Assembly (NCBI GenBank): GCA_028274465.1
Contig: CM051457.1
Location: 97,525,982-97,589,981 of the forward strand
Source of the DNA: Plantago ovata
Lineage: Eukaryota; Streptophyta; Magnoliopsida; Lamiales; Plantaginaceae
Direction of reading: 5' to 3'
Length of the DNA: 64,000 bases
The translations under genes were made by a program, and so were the position numbers. Below, piece by piece: positions 44,607 to 56,300 of the stretch. Position 1 is the first letter of the stretch. Each line of letters starts with the position of its first letter. The notes beneath the pieces are model-generated. The model worked only from the letters and a program-made list of their open reading frames with translations, was not told the DNA's origin and did no database searches.

Positions 44607-47600
44607 GCGAAGATATCGTTGTTATCCTTCAAACATTGGATGAGTTTCATCCTGACTTCAGTGGCCATCTCTGTACCAATTTTTGTGATCTTGTCGGCAC
44701 TTCCTTCGACAATTTGGATTTCTTCTAGGGCTTCTCTTGCTTCAATTTTGTTTTCCTCAAAGAATTTCTTCTTTTTGGAAGAGGGTGGGACTGGTGGAAT
44801 CACTTGGTACTCCTCGAGCTCCTTAACAACTCCTACTAGAGTGTCCTTGTCTTTCTTCATGATTGCTTTTCTTCGCCTAAGTGACGGACTTGGCTTTTTT
44901 GATTTTCTCTTCACTCGCCGAACCGTGTAGAAACGATAAGGCGCATTGTGAACAAGGGGTGTCTCCTCGGATGACTGCCCGGGGTTGGGTTCCCCAATGG
45001 CAACCCTCGAAGTGAACTTGGCTGACATAGTGTAGCATTCCCATGCTTCTCGTATGTCTCCTACTTCTTGTCCAATTCCCAAAGGAGTGGGGAATTTTAG
45101 CTTGTTGTGGACTGTGGATACTACGGCTCGGAATTGAGAGAGACCGGGTCGGCCTAGGACTGCAAAATAATCAAATGGCATATCGACGACCACAAAAGGA
45201 ACCTGTTGAGTCACTCGTCTAGGAGCGCTACCCATTGACACCGTGAGGTTGATCATTCCGAGCGGCATGATAGGTTGTCCTCCGAATCATACCAATGCGC
45301 TCCTCACTTCTCTGAGCCCTTCCCTTGGGTTCATTTGCATCATTTTCAAGGTTTCGGTGAAAATCAAGTTTGCCGAGCACCCAGTGTCGACGAGGATTCT
45401 ACCCAACTTGTAGGATTGAACATCCAAGGAAACTACAAGTGGGACGCAAGGATCATAGATGTTTCCTCCTCCGGCATGCTTCAGAGGTATCTCACTATCA
45501 TCGAAAGAGATAACGTTGGTTCCCGGTCGCGCGGCTTGAGCATACTTCACATCTCGGACCCTAAGGTTGTCCGCCGTAATCTCCCTTTGATTACGAGTGT
45601 CGTCGCCGGCGGGTCCTCCCGCAATTGTGAGAGTGCGGATGCTTCCATTTACGGGGCGGTTCTCATAATTGTTGTAATTATGAATGTCGTCGTCCTGAGG
45701 GTTTCCTTGGTAAGGGTGCTCGCTCCCACTTCGAGGAGGTGGGGGCAGGAGTGCCAGGGGTTCCTCCTTCCGGATGTAGTTAGCCAATTGACCGTTACGT
45801 ATCATCCTCTCAATCTCGTTCTTGAGCTCGACACATTCGTCTGAGGTGTGCCCTTTCCCTTTGTGAAACTTGCAAAAATTTTCTGAGCTCTTGTTCCTTT
45901 GATTTTCCTTAATCGGGGGTGGCCACGAGACGTCTAGCTTCCTCGAGACTATATAGTTCAAGATGTCGGATCTTGGCCTATTCAAGTCTGTGTAGTTGCT
46001 ATATCGTCTTGGAGGTGACCTTCTGGGAGGAGACCTCTTGTCTCTGAAATCGTTTCTTGAGTTGCCCTCCTTGATCAACCCAAATTTTTGCTCTTTCCTC
46101 TGCTTCCCGGGATTTTGGGGGCGAGGAGGATACTCCTTTTCTTTTTCTTTTTCTTTCCCTTTTTCCTTGGGAAGATTGGTTCTTACGGTGATCGTTTTTC
46201 GGAATTCCTCAGCCTCGAGGAAATCTTTGCAAACTTTGGCAAGTTGTGCTTCATTCTCCACACACGATGCTGAGAGTACATCTTGGAATTTGATGTTGGT
46301 AGTGTTACCATACAAATATTCTTTCCTCTCATTGATCGAGTGATCTTCGACTTGGAGGGCTGCTTCATGAAAGCGATTGATGAAGTCCCTCAAGTCTTCA
46401 TTGTTTCTCTGAACAATTTCAGCCAAGTACCTCACCCGTCTCTTGGCGTTCATTACCTTCTCGAATCGTTTAGAGAACTCCTTACAGAGATCCCTATATG
46501 ACTTGATGGATCGGTGAGGGAGGCGCGACCACCACTTCATGGCTTCTCCGGAGAGGTTAGCCGGGAAGAGGAGTGCCTTGGTTCTTGAGTCATGACCATA
46601 AGCATCCATTTTAGTGCCAAATCTTACCAAGTAGTCCTTCGGACAACTTGTTCCATCATAGCTTTCGAAGGTGCGGAACCCTCTTTCAATTTTGGCTTGG
46701 TGGCTTCTGATCTCATCACACAAAGGGCTCGGATCTTGGTCTTGCTCTCTCTCTTGGACAGTTCCTCGAAGAGTCTCTATCTGAGCATCAAGTGCGGATT
46801 TCCTCGCGTTGAGTTCCTCCAGAGTGAGCCTCCTCCCCGTGATCGGGTCGACCAGGGGGGGTTACCTCAGCTACTGTTCTCAATGCTTGATTCTCCTCCA
46901 CTGCTTCTTGTTGGTTTTGAGGAGTTACCTGGTTGGGAGTAACTTGATTGGGGAGAGCGGGTGGTGTAGCGACCACCTGAACTCTATTTTCTTGTTGCGC
47001 CACATTTTGTAATGATGCCCGTATTCTTCTGTCAATCAGGTCTCTTAAGTCATCCGGGGCACCTTGGGGTCCTAACCTCGATTGGATTCTTGATGGTCCA
47101 AGTCGAGATTGGATCGGCCTGGTGTTGGCTCTCGAATGTGCTTCATCTTGTGCAACAGGTGCTCTTCCTTGGGATTGACGAGGAGCGACCAGGGTGGCCC
47201 GAGGTTGCTCTTGCACCGGGGCCTGTGGTTCTCCTTGAGTTTGTATCTCAGTATTAACCCTAATAGCCTCATTTCCTCCGACATATCCTTGTAGAGTAAG
47301 AAGGAAGAGACCGTATTGAGCTTCGCCCATCCCGAAGTCTGATGGTCGGACTACACGTCCATCAGGAAGGGTGAAGGTCAATGCGGCCGGTTGAGGAGGG
47401 TTCACTGCTACGGGAGGTTGGTTGATTGCTACCGGATGAGGCTGCCCCCTAGACTCGGCGTTGTTCGAGACTCTCAAAGCTCCATAGGCATTTCCTACCG
47501 GGACTCCTTGCGGGTTATTTTTGCCCGATCTTTCATTTGGGAGTGGGTGACATTAGTAAATGCCCCCTCCGTGTAATCCCGATTCCTTGCAACATTGTTG

Positions 47601-47725
47601 TTTCTTGGTTCCCTCGGAACACCATCCGTTCCTCCTCCGCGACCGTTACTAGAGGGACGGCCTCTAGGTCGAGGAGGGTTCCTGGGTGGTGCATTAGCAA
47701 GACGGTTGCTTCTTCTGGGAGGCAT
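44556..47725 (-). pseudogene. Gypsy-1 gag-protease, broken
   Basis: Gag starts at ATG 47725 (PRRSNRLANAPP). The frame is lost at T5 47518-47522 (one A short on the coding strand) and again at G7 46855-46861 (one C too many). It then runs as retrotransposon gag (YDGTSCPKDYLVRF, AMKWWSRLP) with a CHCC-like KFHKGKGHTSDEC knuckle and the protease motif VDTGCSANLIF. A GGA-to-TGA nonsense change lies at about 45285, after SALV. The protease-RT linker runs to 44556, where a missing T shifts into pol. The gypsy-2 copy is unbroken at each of these points, which identifies the lesions. Confidence 0.85.
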
Positions 47726-47795
47726 ATTCGTGAAGTGTCACTAGGAGGAATGTGGCTCGACCAGTAGGGCAAGGAATGACCTTTCGTGTCGTTTC

Positions 47796-47810
47796 CCACA
47801 GACGGCGCCA
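47796..47810 (-). other. Gypsy-1 primer-binding site TGGCGCCGTCTGTGG
   Basis: On the minus strand it follows the 5' LTR by two bases. It is the same 15-mer as after the copia-1 5' LTR. The 5' TGGCGCC fits a tRNA ending GGCGCCA. Confidence 0.65.
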
Positions 47811-47812
47811 AA

Positions 47813-48557
47813 TGTTGAAGGGTAATTCGTGTTTCTTTCTAAGTTCGCAATGAGTCGCTAGTCTAAGTCATTCTAGTTCTTCTTCTTGTAGTATCACTCT
47901 GAGATAGGAAATGAGCCTTCTTGTAGCTTCCTCGTACCTGAAATAGGCTAGAGGGGGGGTTAGTGACTCATGCCCGGTCTGTAAGATATCAGACCGGAAA
48001 GGCGACTTTACGAGTAGGGAGTTGTGAGGCTTCCCTAGTATGAGTAGTAAATGTGGTGCTCGAGTGGTGCTATTAATGCTTACTGTTGAGGAGTAAATGA
48101 GGCCTTTATATACTTGTGGCCCTTCAACTTCTGGTCGCGTAGGATCACGCCACGTGTACGGCTAGGATTGAGGCCTTCCTCGGCCCAAGCCCATTAAGGA
48201 GGTCCGTGGGCCTTGGCCCAAGGGAGCAACCCTGGCTGGTCGCTCGGGGTCCTCGTGCCTTCCTTGTGCGTGGATGATGCGAGTAGTGTCCTGCTCAGTT
48301 TCTGTCAAGGAGCGTTACCTTGACGTAAGGTCTCCTCGAGCCCGAGAGATGCTCCTCGAGCTCACTGGCAGCTTTGTCCTTGTGAGGAGCTTATTTTGAG
48401 GGTTGTCCTCCCAGTGATGGTCGAACCTTATGTTGGTCGATCCACACCTTAGTGACATACTTGGGTGTGGTCGTGCCCTTTGAGGGACGGCCTATGATGC
48501 TTTGTCGCGCTCTTAGACCGCTCCAGTTCGTACATGCGGACTGGACATATTTCAACA
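47813..48557 (-). repeat. Gypsy-1 5' LTR (only LTR present)
   Basis: The 745-bp LTR has ends TGTTGAA and TTCAACA. A TATA-like 'ctttatatact' lies near 48100. The partner LTR is not in the window. Confidence 0.8.
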
Positions 48558-49429
48558 CTAACACGACGGATGACGGATAACGAACAAAGTTGACCACTTT
48601 GTTCGTCATCCGTCGCTAAAGAGTACCGATCCGTCGGTAATTTAGCGACGGATAACGGTATCCGTCGCTATATTTTAAAAAAAAATAAAAAAATAAAATA
48701 AAATTAAGTTTACCGACGGATAAGCTTATCCGTCGGTAAACTTCGATTATATCGGAGATTGAACGGCAGAACCTCCATTCTTTCTTCTTCTCCATTCTCC
48801 TTCTTCTCGTTTTTCTCTCTTCTCATCTCCATTTCTCCTTCAAAACTCCACCATTTTCATCCATTTTGGTAGCAAATTGAAGCTTATTGCACAAGCAACA
48901 AGGAACAACCTTCAATTCGAAGTTTTTTGGTCAATTTGTGCAAAATCAAAGGTATGAACTCTAACCCTTATTTGATTTTTAATTTGGGAATTATCCAATT
49001 GTTGGTTAAATTGTCAAATGTATGTATGTTACATAGTAGTTGATACAAGTCTATTTTTCTTAAATGTGTAGTTGATTGTTGTTAAAATTGAGTAATGAAT
49101 CGATTTTGGAATTTTATTAATTTGGGGATTTCATAAATTATGGAAATGTATGTTAGTATTAAGTAGATATTAGTTGTTATAGTTGAATGTTAGTTTTTGA
49201 TTATGTTAATTTTGGGTTTGTTAATTAAATTCGAGACTTAGATCAATTTAGGGCTTTTTTTAGTTTTGTATTTGATCGAATTTCATGTTCCATAACTAGG
49301 TTATGTACTTATATAAGGTTAATTTTGTAGTTGAATACGATAAAATTGAGTAATTTATGAAAATCGAGACTTGTAGCTCAATTTGGGGGTTTTGAAATAA
49401 AGTGAAAATGGGTTCGAGATGATGATATG

Positions 49430-49760
49430 ATGATGATGTTAGGTTAGAGATGATGTTCATATGGTTGTTGTTGACAATGCTAGGCTAGAGATGATGTTGT
49501 TGATGGTTGGTTGATTGGTGATAAGGTTGATGATGTTAGGCTAGAGATGATGTTGTTATATGGTTGATTGGTGATATGGTTGATAATGTTAGGCTAGAGA
49601 TGATGTTCGTATGGTTGTTGTTGATGATGCTAGTCTAGAGATGATGTTGTTGATGGTTGGTAAATTGGTGATATGGTTGATGATGTTAGGCTAGAGATGT
49701 TTTTGTTATATGGTTGATTGGTGATATGGTTGGTTGATGATTATAATTTGTCCGTAAAAT
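49430..49760 (+). repeat. Tandem repeats in the CACTA internal region
   Basis: A unit containing 'aggctagagatgatgtt' and 'gattggtgatatggttgat' is repeated six to seven times in alternating 60- and 70-bp forms. It lies upstream of the transposase frame, probably in an intron or leader. Confidence 0.8.
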
Positions 49761-49917
49761 TAAATGAAATGATTATAACATAATAATAAAATGATTATAA
49801 TGTTAACTTCAAATCTGTATAAGACATATAAATATCCTTAAAACTACATTTCTAAATATGAATATTGAAAATGTATGAATTTAATAATTAAAGAATTTCA
49901 GGTTAGTCATTGTTGAA

Positions 49918-50675
49918 ATGGAATCCGATCGGTCTTGGATGTATAAACGGACCAAGCATGGGATGATTCTGCCTAGTTTCGAGCAGGGGCTTGATTCATT
50001 TATTGCATTTGCACTTGCACACCCTGATTGTTTGAAATGTGGGGATATGAAGTGTCCTTGTAGTGCAAATAAATGTAGAAACAAGGAATGGTTGAGCCCC
50101 AATATGGTTAAGCAGCACGTGAGAAGTAGGGGATTCGTGCCTGATTATGAGGTATGGAATCATCACGGTGAGACTGTTCCTTTGCTCCTAGACTATGGGA
50201 GCGCGAGAAAGATGAGACGGACCAAGGATTTGTCCGCCGTTTCCTCGGGTCCATCGTCAATACATGGTGATATGGATGCCTGCAGAATGTTGCACATGGT
50301 ATCGATTTTGGTGACAGTAATATGGAGGATGTTGAGGAGTCTCCAAATGCCGAGACTATGGCATTCTACGAGATGTTAGAGTCCTCAAAGAAGCCTATCT
50401 TTCCAGGCAGTCCTATGACCGAGTTAGAGTTGGTGTCTCAAACTTTGAGTGCCAAAGCTGAGGGTGCCCAATCAGAAGAGAACTTCAACACTTGGTTAAA
50501 CATCCTTAGGAAGGCGTTTCCTGAGCCTAACTTGATTCCTACCAATTTCTATCACGCGCAGAAGAAGATTTGGTTGTTTTGGTGGTTAGAAACACTACTA
50601 CTTGCCAAACGTTCTATTGAAGGAGCTTTGGTTTGTTCCCAACACTGTTGGTGCATTTTAGTTGGGCATTTGTAG
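49918..50675 (+). pseudogene. CACTA transposase-associated N-terminal fragment (TNP2 type)
   Basis: The frame begins WMYKRTKHG and continues with FIAFALAHP, MKCPCSANKC and VKQHVRSRGFVPDYEVWNHHGE, the transposase-associated zinc domain of TNP2 proteins. A frameshift near 50210 is followed in another frame by a second conserved piece (ETMAFYEMLESSKKPIFPG, then LRKAFPEPN). It stops shortly after NFYHAQKK. The catalytic TNP2 domain is missing. It is non-functional and depends on other copies for movement. Confidence 0.78.
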
Positions 50676-51188
50676 TACTATTGTAAAACTTTCACATTTA
50701 CATTTGTAGTAAACGTTTTTCTATTTTGAAGAATCGAATTTTATTGAATTTTATTTTCAATTCAATTTTAATGATTTTTAATTTTTAGTACGTAAATTTA
50801 TATTATTAAACAGGTTGTTGTACAATTATTAAGAAAAATAAAAGAAATAAAAAAAAATCTACCGACAGATAACTTTACCGTCGGTAAGTACCGGTTCACT
50901 AAGTCAATCGGTTATAACCGACGGATACAGTTATCCGTCGGTATCTATCACCGACGGATAAATTTATCCGTCCGTCAGACGAATAAGGGCTGGTCAACGC
51001 CCTTATTCGTCAGTCTGTCAGTATTATCAGTCGCTAAATTTAGCGACGGATAATAACCGACAGTAAAGGCATTACCGACGGATAAAATAGCGACGGGCTA
51101 TTTATCCGTCGGTAAGTGGTTGTCGATCCGTCGGTAAAGGCGTACCAACGGATACCATCCGTCGGTAAGTGGGCCGGTTCTTGTGGTG

Positions 51189-51755
51189 AATCTAGACTTG
51201 ATATTGGTTTACTAGTGCGATAAGAATTAGATTCTTATTCCTTTACGAAGTCTAATTGCTTATGCTTTAGGCTTATATTGACTACTATATATAGTAGACT
51301 ATTAGAGAGTTTTTTACATAGACTTTCACAGTTATCCTACCCAGTTTTCTTAGAGAAAATAAAAAGCTCTCCCCTCCTCTACAAGCCTCCACGCGCGCGC
51401 CACCTTTGCCGGAGGAATTACCGCCCCATCTTCTTGGTCATACAAAGAATATCCTAGCATTCTTCCGATAGGCTGTTCATCCGTGGATACCAAGGTTGAG
51501 GTTCTAGGAGCTGGAAACTAACTCTTATTGTCTTGCAGATAATTCGAGTATTGCAGATATCTTCGACTTCGGCGAAGAAGAAGATACACCGGATTATTAC
51601 GAAGACTTGGAAGCTGCTTTGGAAGTAAGGTTAGTCTTCTAATTGACGTGTTTATATATATACGACATATACATAATCAATTAACCTGTATGTTAAGAAA
51701 TTTTTTGAAATTCCGATGCGTACCCTAGGGGCAACTCTGACCGTGTTTTCTTACA
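51189..51755 (+). repeat. Copia-2 5' LTR, 3' part only
   Basis: It corresponds to 58583-59149 without length change. The first 990 bp expected of this LTR are absent; the CACTA right end takes their place. Confidence 0.88.
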
Positions 51756-51756
51756 G

Positions 51757-51771
51757 TGGTATCAAAGCGAG
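51757..51771 (+). other. Copia-2 primer-binding site (initiator Met tRNA type)
   Basis: TGGTATCAAAGCGAG follows the LTR by one base and differs from the usual TGGTATCAGAGC at one position. Confidence 0.85.
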
Positions 51772-51936
51772 GTTAATTGATTACGTATACGTATATATAT
51801 TGTATGATTTTGTAGATATGTGGATGCAATTGATTCTATGATTAATTCGATTTTCAAAAGTTTTGTTTTTTATATAAATTTAGAATTTATATTTTTCAAA
51901 AAAAAAAATAATTAAATAAAAAATATATATATTATT

Positions 51937-52162
51937 ATGACCGGGCCGCCTGCGCGACGCAGGCTGCGGCCCTGCGTGCCGCAGGCGGCCGGGCGCCTGC
52001 GGCGCTGCAGGCGGCCGGGCGCCTGCGGCGCTGCAGGCACCCGGGTACCTGCGGGACACAGGTACCCGGGCCTGCGGACGCAGGCGCCCGCACCCGCGTG
52101 CCGCGGGCGCCGGGCGCCCAGGGCCGCAGGCACCGTGAGGACGGGACCTAGTCCCGTCCCAT
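51937..52162. repeat. GC-rich palindromic block in the copia-2 leader
   Basis: About 200 bp of strongly GC-rich sequence interrupts AT-rich leader DNA. It is made of repeated and inverted words such as GGCGCCTGCGGCGCTGCAGG, ACCCGGGTACCTGCGGG and GGGACCTAGTCCC. The open frames across it are by-products of GC content. Confidence 0.9.
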
Positions 52163-52654
52163 GTTTTAATAAATATATATATTTTTCGGGTTGGACCCAA
52201 AATCGAATTTTGAAAGTTTTGAGGATTGAATTTTATATTTGGAATATAAATCTGATTTAATTGTAATTGTTTTTAACTAGAGGGGTTAAATTTAATTAGT
52301 ATAAAGTTAAAGGGTTTATTCGTAATTTATCAATTTATTGTTTATTGCAAATTAGTCCTTCTACTTTTGAATTTTAGATTTAACACCTCCAAGGTTTCGA
52401 AAATTACAATTAAGTCCTTCTGGTTTTCAAAAATTGCTACTTGGTCAATAGAATTTCCGATTTTTCAATCTAGTCCAAATTTTCAATTATTCTAATAGAG
52501 ATTATAAGTATGAGATTCTAATTTTCATAATGAAATTATGAAGTCATTTGTCATCCACATAGGCTACTACTTGTTTCATATGCTCGATATGCTATTGTTT
52601 GCCAATGCATGTTTAAATACCAAGTATTTTACTTTCCGTTCGACCGCTATGCAT

Positions 52655-52815
52655 GCGAGGGTAGGCGGTATCCTCTTATATGTCGGACCGCATATTTATG
52701 TATGGGTAGGCGGCACCCATTATGTGCTTGACCGCGTTTAGAACTAGAATGGATAGGCGGCATCCATTACGTGTAGACCGTTCATGCATGATGGGTAGGC
52801 GGCGTCCTTATTTGT
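52655..52815 (+). repeat. Fourfold TAGGCGG motif repeat in the copia-2 leader
   Basis: Copies of GGGTAGGCGGYRYCC or GGATAGGCGGCATCC recur at about 52660, 52705, 52751 and 52792, with GACCGC/GACCGT and CATTAYGTG words between them. A role in packaging or translation is conceivable but not shown. Confidence 0.75.
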
Positions 52816-53370
52816 TTGTAGATGACTGATAACAACCCTCAAGCTACAGGCCCCAACCAATATAAGTACAGAAATATATGTATGTATGTATTTCTGAGAT
52901 GCTTTCCATATGGTGCTTTAATTCTGAACTTTCATTGTGTTTTCTTGTATTGGCGACCTCGTCTTACAGACTCGCAGTGATCGTCAGATTAGAGTAAGCA
53001 TGTGGTTGTGACTTACTGCATATTGTATCTAGCGACCTCGATAGGTACAGTATGTAGGGCATCGGGTTAAATTAGATTTAACAACCAAGAGTTGTGTGAC
53101 GCAATTGGATAGTCCTACCGGTCATATTATGCTATGCGACCAGCCCCCGTTGGAGTATAGCATAGTATGAATTTGGATCTTGGCCACTACGGTAACTTGT
53201 TGGACATTACCCGTATGCTTGTTGTGGGGGAAAGCATATGTGAAAATAGTGGGAGCTAAACAGCTAAAGGACCTTGTTGTTTAGTTATGTTGACTGTGTA
53301 TTTAGAAATAATATTTCAATAGTTGATTTATTATTTTCGTTCTATATTATTTCTCCTTAGGATATTAGAA

Positions 53371-56300
53371 ATGGCGAGTATCTCGCTCCGTGCTGTCTTA
53401 GAGAAGCAAATTTTGACCGGACCAAACTTCCTAGATTGGATCAGGAATATACGTTTGGTGTTGAGGTACGAAAAGATTGAGTACGTCTTGGACGAGGTCA
53501 TTCCCGTGTGCCCCGAAAATCAGACTGCCGATCAGGTTGCTGCTTGGAATCAAGCCAACAAGCAAAGTCTGATAAGCATCTTGAGGATGCTAGATCCGCG
53601 CAGTGTATTATGCTGGCGGCAATGAGCAATGAGCTGCAAAGGCAACATGAAAGCATGTTGTCGTATGAGATGCTGAAGCATCTAGAGTCGCTCTTTAAGA
53701 CGACAGCTAGAATTGTTGAATTTGATTTGATCAAAGAGATACACAAATGCAAGCTCAGTGAAGGAGGGAACATGTCTGAGCATGTTCTCAAAATGATTGG
53801 TCTCTTTGAAAAGCTTGCCGATGCCGGCGTTAAGCTAGAGAACAAGATCATGGTGATCTTTGTCCTTCAATCATTGCCGAGTTCGTATTCGCAGTTCATC
53901 ATCAATTACACGATGAATGCCAAGGACGTAACACTGCCTGAACTTCATAATCTGCTGAAGACATATGTCAAACTCTTCCTAAGAAGGAAAAGTCGATCAT
54001 GCTTGTTGGGCAACCGTCTAACCCAAACCCGAGAAACAAAGGTGCTAACGGTAAGGGAAAGTCGGGAGCCAAGGCTAACACTTGGAGTGATAAGCCTAAG
54101 CGTCCGAACCAGAAAAGGAAGTTCAATAGAAGCGGAAGGGTATGCACATATGAATGTCTTTTCTGTGAGCAGAAAGGACATTGGAAGAAAGATTGCCCTA
54201 AGCTTAGGGCAGATCAAGCTAAGAAGCCACCGACTTCTAGCTCAGGTATGTTTGTTATTGAAATGAACATGACTACTTTTGACTCCAATGGTTGGGTATT
54301 AGATACAGCCTGTGGCTCGCACATTTGCAATAATGTGCAAGGGCTCATTGAACACAGGCTAGTCAAGCAAGGTGAAATCAACTTGCATGTTGGGAACAAC
54401 AATCCAGTTGAAGCCAAACGCGTTGGACGCTGCAAGATAGATTTACCATCAGGACAATGTTTGGAACTTGATAACGTTTATTTTGTTCCATCCATTGTCA
54501 GAAATATTATCTCCATTCCATTGTTGGACAATTGGGGTTTTTCCTTTGCTAATAATACTTGTTATTTTTCGATAAATAACCAGTATTATGGAAAAGCTCG
54601 CTTAGTGAATGGTTTATATATTTTGCAAAGTAGTCTACCTTTATTTCAAATACATAACAAACAGCCGTCTTCAAGTAGGAAGAATAATCCATCTTATCTA
54701 TGGCATTGTCGGCTAGGCTATATCAATGAAACACGGATTCAAAGACTAAGGAAGTTGGACTACTTAGAACCATTTGATTTTGAATCATATGGTACATGCG
54801 AATCATGTGTTAAGGGTAAGATGACGAACAAACCTTTTGTTGCACAAGGTGTTCGTGCCACTCGCTGCTTAGAGCTCATACATACCGATGTATGTGGACC
54901 TTTTAAATACCATGCGCGTGGGGGTTATCCTTACTTCGTTACCTTTACTGACGATTTCTCAAGGTATGGATATATTTATCTTATGAAGAATAAATCCGAG
55001 ACCTTTGGAAAATTCAAGGAGTTTAGGAATGAGGTCGATAATGAATTGAACCTAAGGATAGTCACTCTTCGATCAGATCGAGGAGGTGAATACCTTAGTG
55101 AAGAATTTATCGACTACTTGAAGGAAAATGGAATTCAATCGCAATGGACTCCTCCTGGAACACCACAGTTAAATGGTGTGTCTGAGAGGAGGAATCGAAC
55201 CCTGTTAGACATGGTAAGATCAATGATTGGATTCTCGACTCTTCCAAAATATCTGTGGGGATATGCACTACAAACTGCAATCTACATTCTGAACCGTGTA
55301 CCATCTAAATCAGTGGAGAAAACTCCTTATGAGTTATGGAAGGGAAAGAAGCCCTCACTGGGCTATCTTAGACCTTCGGGCTGTCCTGCGATAGTCAAAC
55401 TGATGCTCACTGATAAGTTAGATGCCAAGGGTGTCAAAGTATATTTCATAGGCTATCCTCGCCAGACGAGAGGCTATGAATTCTATCATGCTGAAGATCA
55501 CAAGGTGATCGTATCTAGAAACGTCAAGTTTTTACAAGCTGAATACCTCGAAGAAGAGAGGTTAGATGACATGATAGAACTTGAAGAAATTCAAGACTTT
55601 GACACGCGCGAACATGAGGTCTTTAAATCTTCTGATTTGGACTCAAGTTCAGTGGGAGCTTTCGAAGCAGACAAGGGTGATGATATGACACTTGCTAGGC
55701 ATGTCATAGTCATTGGGACACCTGTGATTAGATCAACAGTTGAAACCACACCAATAGAACTCGTTGTCAGCCAACCTGTGCAACAAGTTGCACAAGAGCA
55801 GCCTCCCGCAAGGGAACAGGGTCGCGCCCGCGACCAGCTGCATCAGTACCCACTGATAATGTTCGTGTTACACGAAGCCATAAAAGAAAAGCACCAGAAC
55901 CAGTCGAGCTTCGTAGGTCGAAGAGGATCCTAAGAGGACCTCAGAAGCAAAGCCTTATGATCATCAGTGAACTTGATGTCGGCTTATCAGATCGGGAAGA
56001 TCCCGAGACCTACAAAGAGGCAATAATTGATATTGACTCAGAAAATGGCAAGAGGTCAGGGAATTAGAAATGGATTCAATGTACCGGAACCAAGTTTGGA
56101 ACTTGGTAGACTTGCCCCAAGGGGTTAGACCTATTGGGTGCAAATGAGTCTTTAAACGAAAGACAGATGCCGATGGCAAGGTACAAACGCACAAATCTAG
56201 GCTTGTGGCGAAGGGATACACGCAAAGGTATGGCATCGATTACGATGAAACCTTTTCACCGGTAGCAGAATTGATGTCCATTCGAATTCTACTTGCGATA

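Larger units (their letters stand above)
38603..48557 (-). mobile_element. Gypsy-1: Tat-lineage Ty3/gypsy retrotransposon, 3' end missing
   Basis: Order on the minus strand: 5' LTR (48557-47813), primer-binding site, gag, protease, RT, RNase H, second RNase H and integrase, then the antisense extra ORF. The second RNase H and antisense ORF mark the Tat lineage. The 3' LTR is absent; the element is cut at about 38.6 kb. The possible target duplication CTAAC (48558-48562) has no visible partner. Confidence 0.85.
48558..51188 (+). mobile_element. CACTA (En/Spm-type) deletion derivative
   Basis: The right end is CACCACAAGAACC when read inward from 51188, one base from the canonical CACTACAAGAA. 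Both subterminal regions are dense in GACGGATA/TATCCGTC words in both orientations (48565-48750 and 50865-51175), as expected of CACTA transposase-binding repeats. A TNP2-type N-terminal gene lies inside. The left end is hidden or removed by gypsy-1. The element interrupts the copia-2 5' LTR at its right side. Confidence 0.78.

Noticed and set aside
48556-48569. CACTAACACGACGG as the left end of the CACTA element
   Set aside because: Its first two bases belong to the gypsy-1 LTR end TTCAACA, and the rest does not match the right end (CACCACAAGAACC). The CACTA word is probably created by the junction, though I cannot exclude a true end.
51880-52260. Ala/Pro/Arg-rich open frames on both strands over the GC block
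   Set aside because: All frames are open because stop codons are rare in GC-rich DNA; there are no domain signatures, and the position is a retrotransposon leader.
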